Below, piece after piece: positions 54,901-62,990 of a stretch of 64,000 bases of DNA. A model generated the notes under the pieces. It saw only the letters and a list, made by a program, of their open reading frames with translations, did no database searches and had not been told where the DNA came from. The DNA comes from Buddleja alternifolia (lineage: Eukaryota > Streptophyta > Magnoliopsida > Lamiales > Scrophulariaceae). The translations under genes and the position numbers were made by a program. The stretch is taken from the NCBI GenBank assembly GCA_019426215.1, contig CM033391.1, positions 13,008,708 to 13,072,707 on the forward strand, given 5' to 3'. Each line of letters begins with the position of its first letter. Position 1 is the first letter of the stretch.

Positions 54901-56280
54901 AGCAGAACATCAGAGTGGCCCAATTCTTTTCTCTTATCCGACCAGTGGATCAGGCGCTAACTCAAGCGCTGATGCCTTTGCTAATAGACTTCATCAAATC
55001 TTACACATCTGGTGTGATGATACCAGAAGATGCTGATCTAGCGTTCAGTTCTGAAGAGTGTGAAGACGCTTTGTTTTTCATCCCGTGATCATTCTACCTG
55101 AGTCCAAGGCATGTTCTGGAAGCAATTGGCCCAATCTATGTCATTTCTGTTAAACGACAGGTTTCTGTGGAAATCACAGAGTTCCAAGTGGACCAGCCTC
55201 CTACTGTTGGAGACGCTCTGATTCTAGATGCTGATATTCAAATGGCAGAAGCCCCCAGCATTCCAGTAGTTGAGATTCCACTTGTTGATTAAGTTCCATA
55301 GATTTGAGGCTGCAACTCAATCTTTTGATCAAGCGATTCGGGAAGTACAAGACGATGTTGCTAAAGAACCCGAGGAACCTTTCATCAGAGATAAATCAAA
55401 GGGAAAGACAGTAGTTTCAAGCTCATGTGGACTCATTCCATCTCCTGAGCATCCTTCTTCTTCCTCAGACTCAGATTCAGATAGCGACCAAGGGGAAAAA
55501 TATATTAGAAAGACAGTATGGAACTCGCTCCACAATATTGAGGGTTCCTACTCCAAGATGATAGGCAATCATGAGATGCACATCAGGCTTGCCTCCGATA
55601 CAAAACACCGAGATATTTCAAACGTTGCGACCAAGAGTACTACATCAGTACTGGATCGCATGGTTCCCTTAATTTCAGGTCTATCTGAAGAGTTTAATCG
55701 CTCGCTAGCTCAGAATACTTTAACAGATACTGAAAGACACAATACAACCAATTTTGTAAGTCAAAGTATTGCTGACCAAGTTGCCCTCCTCGTCGATGAA
55801 GTCAAATTACTCCGACGCGATATCGCTGAGTTGCGCTATTCCCTTGATGATGTGAAGAAGGGGAAAGAAAATTAAAATTCAAAAGATTCGAAAGCTAAAG
55901 GAAAAGCCTCGGAGCCAATGTCCAAAACTGATAACAAAAATTGGCACTCCATGTTTGAGGAAATTGTGCATTTGAAAAAAATGCTCACAAAGAAGCGAAA
56001 GCCAAGATACTTCAGAGGCAGGTATAGGCTTCGTGATCTTAACGCTGATTTCCTGAAGGTATGGGTTTTCATGCTTACGCTGAACCCTTGAGAAGATCTC
56101 TTAACTGGAAGCCTTCAAATGATCGAGTCCAAGATCTTTATCATGATCTTATCCAGACACTTAGAATTCTTCAAAGAGATTGGGTTGAAAGGCTGTTAGA
56201 GCTCAATGTAAGCACTAAAGAACATCATGAGGACTATAACGAAGTCTATCATACAACAATATTCACATTGATAGGGTTCT
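51978..56280 (+). pseudogene. Additional 3' ORF of the SIRE-like element, with two introns; function unknown
   Basis: Frames at 52037-52250, 52251-53160, 53297-53482, 53563-54593, 54780-55270 and 55290-55875 form one long coding region in the pol direction. The N-terminal third has DMKGEYVILADMCAKMIE and a KVNWALYIFNHFKAAMQKLV block, followed by a basic, Lys/Pro-rich stretch (KRPKRKSLVKV, KKKKKSPSPPPKTPSTPP). The middle has a conserved-looking NLEYYYARREMTLRQLIEME segment. The C-terminal part is Ser/Asp-rich, then coiled-coil (VALLVDEVKLLRRDIAELRY). Two introns join exons in frame: 53216-53296 (GTAAGTAC..TTTCAG) and 53483-53562 (GTAAGC..GTATCAG). No membrane segment, signal peptide or fusion-like motif is evident, so an envelope role is not supported. 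I associate similar ORFs with SIRE-like elements of asterids. Stops, for example at 53158 and 53658, show decay. Confidence 0.7.
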
Positions 56281-56458
56281 CCTAGATCTAGCGAATGAGA
56301 TCTTCTAGGAAGAGATGTCGAAGAAGCGACAGAGAAGATGGTCACTTATCTTGTTCTATTTTTCTTTTATCTTCTGTTGCTTTATGTTTTGATTTTCAGT
56401 GTAATCATTGGATGCTGAAATTTTCTATATGAATGAATGATTGAACACTGAAACATCT
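56281..56458 (+). other. 3' untranslated stretch of the copia element before a solo-LTR insertion
   Basis: Non-coding, T-rich. It lacks a polypurine tract before the LTR at 56459, unlike the sequence before the LTR at 58396. Together with 58263-58381 it forms the 3' untranslated region of the outer element. Confidence 0.6.
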
Positions 56459-58262
56459 TGTTAGGAAATTTCATGATAGAAGTTTTGATGATGACAAGAT
56501 AGGATTTTATGTTAGACTCCAAAAAGAATGTAAGTTTATATTTTCATAGAAATTATGTATAAGCATTTGAAAGTTTGTAATTTTATTTAGGCTTGTAATT
56601 TTTGTCTTTGTATAATTTAGACTAAGTATTAGATACCGAATCACTAATAGAATTCTAGCTGAGTCTATTAGAGATAAAGTTCAAGATCAGCGTCTGAAGG
56701 GAAATAAAGATAAAGATTTGTTCTTAGCGTCTATCAAACACTAAAGGACTGTTTTAGGTCTTATGAATCAAGCGCTTAAAGTACTACACCAATCAAGAAT
56801 CAGATTCACCTGAAATAAATTTTCAAGTCATGAAGGACTTAAATGCAATCATTCAACGGACATTTATTTCCTACGGGAAATAAATCCAAATGCATTAAAT
56901 GCCTGATAAGTGCATTAAATGTGATAAGATATTATAACTTGTGAACAAGCCACCTTTTGACTAGCACTACTACAAAAAATGCCTATTACAGCGGTTTTTT
57001 TGGACCTATTACAGCGGTTCGAACACCTATTACAAAAAAAATCCCTCGACCACCTATTACAGCGGTTCCCTCGGAACCGCTGTAATAGGTTAAGACCTAT
57101 TACAGCGGTTTTCTCGGAACCGCTGTAATAGGTTAAGACCAAGATACCCTATTACAGCGGTTCGTTGGGAACCGCTGTAATAGGTTCCTATTACAGCGGT
57201 TTTACTAAAACCGCTGTAATAGGTGCGCTGTAATTGGGTATTTTTGTAGTAGTGTAGACTGTTAGATTTCAGAGTTCGAAACCTGCTCCTGTCCAATTGG
57301 AACCAGCAGGATTTCAGGAATGTCAGAGAAAAGGTAGACTCACACGGCGCGTGAGAGGCACGCCTTTACATGTGTCCAACGGATAAATCCCAAGAAATTT
57401 CCTATAAATACCTCATTCCAGCAAACCCTAAACATATAGAGATACACATACATTCACAAGAAAAGGTCAAAACTTTGCTGAAATTCTCTCTCAAGAAAAG
57501 CTTAGAAACTCCATAGCCAAAATTCTTCCAAGCTTTTTATATACATTCCAGACAGTCATAGATATCTCAAACATCTTCAAAGAAGAATCATACACTATTA
57601 TTGAGATATCCTAAGTTGTTTGAACTTTCTAAAATCAAACAAACCCGTGACCAAAACCCTCAACATTCTTTGTCTGTGTGAAGAAGTTGTTGACTCTACA
57701 AGCAGTATTTCTGAGTGAGAGAAGCTTGTTGGTGAAGATCTTCATTGGTGTTGAAGTCTGTGTGATCAAGGAGCTCAAGATCATCATCACCTCCTCTATT
57801 TTGTAGAAACTTCTGTGTGATCCTTCGATTATCAACTTAGTGGAATTCCTCCAAGTGTTCAAGGAGAAGAAGGACGTAGCTGGGATTACACCACCTAGTG
57901 AACCTTACAAATTCTTGTGTTGTTTACCATTTTATTGTCTTGCTTTACATTACATAATTTATTTTGAAAAAGACAAGAAAATCGACTAAGTGACTATTTG
58001 AACAAAACGAATGCTAATGCTTTCAAAATCATTTTCGCCGTGCTAATCCTGATTAAGCAATCTAAGCGTTACCCTACTTTGGTAAATTGCTAAAATCACT
58101 AAGTCTAAGTTATCTTTTCTGTAGGGCCTGACCCAAGCGTCAGCTCACTAAGCGTTCTAATATTTGAAAGTGATAGAATTTTTGAAGTCAAAAAAGACTT
58201 CAGGGTCTAATCAACCCCCTCCCCCCCTTCTAGACCCTTTCGTATGCCACTTGGGACCACCA
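56459..58262 (+). mobile_element. Solo LTR of a related copia element, nested (TSD CATCT/CGTCT)
   Basis: It starts TGTTAGGAAATTTCATG and ends CTTGGGACCACCA, full LTR length (about 1.5 kb without its own insertion). The flanks are CATCT on the left and CGTCT on the right, a 5-bp duplication with one change. There is no PPT before it and no PBS after it. It differs from the LTRs at 43656 and 58396 at many shared positions (for example ATTTTTGTCTTTGTAT against ATTTTTATCTTTATAG). Confidence 0.75.
56965..57254. mobile_element. Short CACTA element, 290 bp, TSD TAG, inside the solo LTR
   Basis: The ends are CACTACTACAAAAAATGCC and TTTTTGTAGTAGTG, with flanks TAG (56962-56964) and TAG (57255-57257). 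The interior consists almost only of palindromes of the type CCTATTACAGCGGTT..AACCGCTGTAATAGG in four or five copies. It is a deletion derivative of the same family as the 1551-bp element at 8695-10245. Confidence 0.93.
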
Positions 58263-58381
58263 CGTCTTGTTGAAGCTAATCTAACATTAGTTAACTCAAC
58301 TAACTTTCTAACACTAACTTATATCTTTTGGCTTTTCATCAAACTCTTGAACTATAAAAGAGTTAAGGTCTTGACATCATC

Positions 58382-58393
58382 AAAAAGGGGGAA
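58382..58393 (+). promoter_or_regulatory. Polypurine tract of the copia element
   Basis: AAAAAGGGGGAAA immediately precedes TTGTTAGGAAATTTC, the start of the 3' LTR. It would prime plus-strand synthesis. Confidence 0.85.
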
Positions 58394-58395
58394 AT

Positions 58396-59030
58396 TGTTA
58401 GGAAATTTCATGTTAGATGTTTTGATGATGACAAGAACAGGATTTTATGTTAGACCACAAAAGAATGTAAGTTTATGCTTTCATAGAACATTTGTATAAG
58501 CGTTTGAAAGTATTGTTATTTGTTAGGCTTGTAATTTTTATCTTTATAGATTTTAGACTAAGTATTAGATATTAAGTCGCTGATAGAATTCTAGGTGAGT
58601 CTATCAGAGATGAAGTTGAGGATCGGTGTCTGAAGTCAAGTAAAGATGAAGATTTGTCTTCAGTGTCTATCAAACGCTAAAGGACTTTTTCAGGGATAAT
58701 GAACCAAGCGCTCAAATTACTCAAGCAATCAAGGATCAGATTCACCTGACATAAATTCTCAAGTCATGAAGGACTTAAATGCAATCATCAAGGGACATCT
58801 ATTTCCAACGGGAAATAAATTCAAAACGCATTAAATGCCGGATAAGTGCATTAAATATGATAAGGCATTATGACTTGTGGACAAACCAACTTTTGACTAG
58901 ACTGTCAGAATTCAGAGTTCAAAGTCTACTTATGTCCAATCGATAACAGCAGAAATTCAGGAATGTCATAAAAGTGCTATTTACACACTGCGTGAGAGAC
59001 ATGCGCCGGCATGTGTCCAACTGACAAATC
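58396..59030 (+). mobile_element. 3' LTR of the copia element, truncated by a gypsy insertion
   Basis: It starts TGTTAGGAAATTTCATGTT and follows the 5' LTR (43656) closely up to GTGTCCAACTGACAAATC, where homology stops. About 630 of 1500 bp are present, and the remainder presumably lies beyond the window to the right of the inserted element. Similarity to the 5' LTR is visibly higher than to the LTR at 56459. Confidence 0.85.
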
Positions 59031-59427
59031 TAACGTAGTTCAATTTAATTAACTAGTCCTAACATGAACCTCGTGATTTATATGCGGGTGTACTCAGGAT
59101 CTATATCGAATTGTGTAGTTCGGAGCTACAATGAATCTTAGAATGATTTAATGAATAATGATTGCGTAACCCCCCTTTGTTCATGAATGAGGGTATTTAT
59201 AATAAACATCATGTACAGATGTGTAGTTGATACGTGTGGCCGTTGGATCATGCCACGTGAGTTAATCTAATACTGTTTGAAATTCGGGTCGGGGTTGATC
59301 CAGATATGGAGAGCGGATCCTACTCTGATTTTGGGTTGTGTCTTAGCTCCAGGTTTGGGCCTTAGTGTTGGGTTTCTTGGGCCTTTATTAGTATATTAAA
59401 TTAATATGACCAAAATTGGGCATATCA
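59031..59427 (-). mobile_element. 3' LTR of the Tat-like element
   Basis: The minus strand starts TGATATGCCCAATTTTGGTC right after the polypurine tract and runs about 397 bp to the junction with copia sequence at 59030/59031. The minus end reads AACTACGTTA, not a clean CA, so a few bases may be lost at the junction. The plus strand has a TATTTATAATAAAC stretch near 59187. Confidence 0.65.
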
Positions 59428-59428
59428 T

Positions 59429-59442
59429 CTAGTCCCCCACTT
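59429..59442 (-). promoter_or_regulatory. Polypurine tract of the Tat-like element
   Basis: Minus strand GAAGTGGGGGACTAG lies directly upstream of the LTR start TGATATGCC, in the expected place and orientation. Confidence 0.75.
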
Positions 59443-59752
59443 CGGAAGTTCTAAAGTATGGGAACATGATAAGTGAGTTGATTTAGGATTTTCGAAGTAT
59501 AGAAGGGAATAACTCAATCCACAATTATCAAGGTTCAAAGGTGGTTGATTTAACTACAAAAATAATGGTAGACAATCATTATTTTCTCAAAAAACGTGTA
59601 GATTGTACGTGCATTTATTATGCTAACTCTTTTGACACGCCTTTTCACGTGTGGTATTTCAAGCATCTTAGGGCACCGTACCGTCACTTAATCAGGGTCT
59701 TTAATTTCAAAAAATTGTACATCTCTCCATCGTTGGATCTATGGTGGTGATC

Positions 59753-59760
59753 TTTAAATA
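59753..59760 (+). promoter_or_regulatory. TATA-like site upstream of the antisense ORF
   Basis: GATCTTTAAATAGGAAG contains TTTAAATA about 200 bp before the ATG at 59955 and just inside the element from the polypurine tract. It could serve an antisense promoter. Weak evidence. Confidence 0.35.
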
Positions 59761-59954
59761 GGAAGTGACCATGTTTATTTTTTACTTTTTACTTTCTACT
59801 AATCAATTGTAATGGGAGGAAAGCTTGGCCAATCCAACTCATATCCAAGATCGTCAGTTCGTAGCTATATCTTGTACTTGCTCCATTAGATTCGTCTCTT
59901 CTCCTTTTATATTTGTGTGTATATATTGTATTATATCCTTGGATTATCCAAATA

Positions 59955-62572
59955 TGTCCTTTTCTTCCGTCAATAATAAGAAAATTTCGGACAGTGAGTC
60001 GTCTTTTGGCAAAACATTTAGGGCTATAGAAGCTATTGCCCATGTGTATGTTGAGGATAGTACAGCCGTTTGCCTGTGTCATAATAATTTGTCCATTAGT
60101 CTTTTCCCCAAATTATCTAGCACCCGCAACCCCCTCGTTTATGAGGTAGGTGAGGGTAATTTCATTGATCTCTCAATGGAAGATCGGAATAATGTGGGTG
60201 CAAATAACGGGCTTCCAAATAACGCAAATAATGAAGTAGTTGATGTCCCGGCTAATGTAGATAGTGAGGGTGAGTCGAATTTAATTGTAGATCTCTTTGT
60301 TTTCAGTTCTAGAAAAGCACAGAACGCGTCTTGGTTATCCAAAAGCTCTACTCTAAGGCCGAGTCAAATCGCCGACCTTAGGGCTACGTATCATATTCCT
60401 AAAAATTATAAGATTATTATTCCTAAACCAACTGACAGGCTTCACTGCCATCCGAAGCACTATAGGTGTTTCCACATTGCTCATCTCATGGCCAGTTTGA
60501 GATTTCCGCTATCGATATCCTTAATCGATTGCAGTTGAGCCCCACACAATTGTTACCCAATTCCTGTCGGCTAATTAATTGTTTTGTCATTCTTATGTGC
60601 GGGTTTGATGTGGAAGTTAGCTTTGCTCATTTTTTGGGGTTTATTTCATCTTTGTCGCGGTTCTAAGAATGACAGTGAAAGTCTTTTTTATATTTCTCCT
60701 AGAAGACATCGTAGGTGTTTAGATGTCACAATTTCGTCCTATGCCAACTGGAAATCTTAATTTTTCTTTATAGCTAAGCCGAATAACGAGCCTTGGGGGG
60801 TCTTGAGAAAATGGAATTTAAAGGCCTGTGAACCCACAAATTATGGTGACGTAACTTGGGGTCCATTTTTCATTCGTGATAAGCTGCATACCTGGTTTAA
60901 GACTTGCGAGATATTAACAAAATCCGTCATGGTCCGATGTGGGTTAAGTCATGCTCGAATTCGTGCTGACGATATGGTAGATTCACTTGGTATGTCTCAT
61001 TTTGATCATCTTTTATAATTTATTCATGGCTCATTCGATTTTGTTAATTTATAGCTATGGCTGATTCATATGAAGTTGAGATGTTGGAGGAAGCTCGCAC
61101 TGCTAAGGCAAATATTACCAAAGGAAAAAAAACAAGCAGGTTCGAGTAGCCAAAGCACAAGAATTGACGAGATGTTACCACCGTTGGTTCCGTCAATCGA
61201 AAAAGTCGACTCAACTTCTTGTTTTGAAGTTCCAACAAAAGAGGTATCAAGGCATTCTGTTCCTACCCCTATTACGATCCAAGTAGATAGCACTGATGGG
61301 TCAAAACATAGCCTATTGGAAAGTGACACAGTAGCTCGAACTCATCTAAGGATCGTCCTTACTAGTCAAGCAAAAAGGCGAGCTGCCGAAGAACTTCGTA
61401 AAGAGTCTTCATCCAATGTTCCTACAAAAATCCCAGATGAGAGTTTTGAACTTTTAGATCGTATGGAGGCTCTTTCATTGCAAGAGCGTTTTGAACTTTT
61501 AGATCGTATGGAGGCTCTTTCATTGCAAGAGCGTTTTGAACTTTTAGATCGTATGGAGGCTCTTTCATTGCAAGAGCGTTTTGAACTGATGGGAAGTCAA
61601 CTGCGACCTCTGGGAGAGTCAAGTCGTTCTATTCTGAAACCTGACTGGAAGGTTTATATGGATTCCAGTATAGCTGATGATCCAAAGCATTTCGTGGCCT
61701 CAGAGATGTACCGAAACACACTATTAGCTCGTGACAAAGCTGCCCTGATTACTCGTTCTCATATCTAGGTTGAGGATACAGGTGCTTACTGCTTAGCCAA
61801 GGTATAAACATTTAGTGTTGTAATTTATTACTTTTAACTCTATTTCCTGCGATCCTTACACTACATATATTACCAGGCTGGTCTCCAAATGCATCATCTA
61901 TCTCTAAGTGTGTCTCTGTTGAGAAGTGAAAAAGAAAATATTCTTACGACGCTCGAAGAGTATAAGAAGTCTTTTGGCAAGGTTCGTGATCAGCGTGATG
62001 CAGCTCGTGAAGAGAGAGATTTGCAAAAGACTAACTTCAAGACCCAAATGCGTGAGACCAACCAAAAGCTTGACGAGATTTCAAAGGAGCTGGAAGAGAT
62101 GAAGGTTAGGGTCGAGGAGTAGTTAAATCCTGGTAGAGTGGCTGGGAAGCAAGAGTTCGTCATCTCAGAGGAGTTCCAAAATACAATGGTGGAGCAAAGC
62201 TTTGGCGGAGCTCGAGATTTTTGCATGTCCAAAGCATTTAAGAAAATTCTCCTAGCGAAATCTGCCGGGGATATGTGTGATGGTTTCAATAAGGCTTTGG
62301 ATTACTTGGCCAAAGGGAATCATCTTCCTCCCGATTTTGATTCTGAGTCATTTGTAGAATTTGCCTTGCAACCAAAGCTTCAGGAGTCAGTGGCCACTAT
62401 CTCACTTCGACGTACCTTTTTAGACTATCCCGAGTTTAATTGTTTGGTCAAGTTTTTCAAGGAAGGAGACGAAGGAATAGTTCGTGGTGAGAATGAAGCC
62501 GAGTGTAGTAAGGTAGCTGAAGTTAATGGAATGCAAGTTGGAGGAAATTCTAGTGTAGGTGGTGATCCATAG
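59955..62572 (+). pseudogene. Antisense extra ORF of the Tat-like element (PF04195-type domain, two introns)
   Basis: It starts at MSFSSVNNKKISDSESS. RPSQIADLRATYHIPKNYKI and, after a frameshift near 60505, NRLQLSPTQLLPNSCRLINC, VSFAHFLGFISSLSRF and PWGVLRKWNLKACEP are the blocks of the 'putative gypsy type transposon' domain. Introns 60990-61054 (GTATGT..TTATAG, phase 1) and 61802-61876 (GTATAA..TACCAG, phase 0) join frames. Downstream are a Ser-rich linker, three perfect copies of FELLDRMEALSLQER, a coiled coil (RDQRDAAREERDLQKTNFK), and a C-terminal segment (SFGGARDFCMSKAFKKILLA). Stops at about 60757, 61766 and 62120 and an A8-tract frameshift near 61128 show decay. Function is unknown in the family. 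The alternative, a captured host gene, is less likely because the same domain recurs in Tat elements. Confidence 0.75.
61447..61590 (+). repeat. 45-bp perfect tandem repeat, three copies, in the antisense ORF
   Basis: TTTTGAACTTTTAGATCGTA through TTGCAAGAGCG repeats three times without a visible difference and keeps the frame (15 codons per unit). Perfect identity implies recent expansion. Confidence 0.95.
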
Positions 62573-62990
62573 CAATGTTTATTGATGGATAATGTTTTGG
62601 GTGTTTTTCGATGGACAATAGGTTGGAAGAAGTTTTAAATTTTTTAACTAGCGTGCTATTTTTATTTTTGATGCTATTTTGGGTGTTATCAGATGTTTAA
62701 TATGAGATGATGGACGTTTTATTTTGTTATGTAATGCATAACGTTTTAGTGGAAAATGATATATATCTTCGTTGCATTATCACTTTATACTTCGTAACTT
62801 TGAGTTTAGCCTTGTTATACTTGATCCATTGTCATCATGATTTATGTATATACTTCATGAATGTCTGATAATTGATCACATAATATAATTGCTTAGATTG
62901 TCTGAGCGTACGAAATAGTAACATAATTGTTCAAATCGCGCGTTTTTGACATAAGTAACATCATTTCATTTCAGCGATGTTCATGCATAG
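62573..62990. other. Convergent spacer between the antisense ORF and pol
   Basis: About 420 bp, T-rich and A-rich, without a gene. It holds the 3' ends of the plus-strand extra ORF and the minus-strand pol. AATAAA-like signals are not clear on either strand. Confidence 0.6.

Larger units (their letters stand above)
43656..59030 (+). mobile_element. SIRE/Maximus-like Ty1/copia retrotransposon, about 13.6 kb without nested insertions
   Basis: Order on the plus strand: LTR (43656-45144), tRNA-Met-type PBS, gag with UBN2-like core, CCHC and coiled coil, then protease, integrase, reverse transcriptase, RNase H, a long additional ORF (51978-56280), PPT (58382-58393) and a second LTR (58396-59030) cut by a younger element. 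The PBS, the copia order (integrase before reverse transcriptase), the coiled-coil extended gag and the extra 3' ORF together point to the SIRE/Maximus lineage. All coding parts carry stops or frameshifts. The two LTRs named here resemble each other more than either resembles the LTR at 56459-58262, so the latter is a separate insertion. Confidence 0.8.

Noticed and set aside
51978..56280. Calling the additional copia ORF an envelope gene
   Set aside because: No signal peptide, no transmembrane segment and no furin-like or fusion-like motif is visible. Basic and coiled-coil stretches point elsewhere.
57040..57240. CRISPR-like or terminator-like stack of hairpins
   Set aside because: Same CACTA subterminal palindromes, bounded by CACTA termini and a TAG target duplication.
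43656..58262. Pairing the LTRs at 43656 and 56459 as one element
   Set aside because: No PPT before 56459, lower similarity than the pair 43656/58396, and a 5-bp duplication around the middle LTR.
59955..62572. Host gene with introns next to a retrotransposon
   Set aside because: Its domain blocks match those found in Tat-lineage extra ORFs, and it lies exactly between integrase and the PPT/3' LTR.
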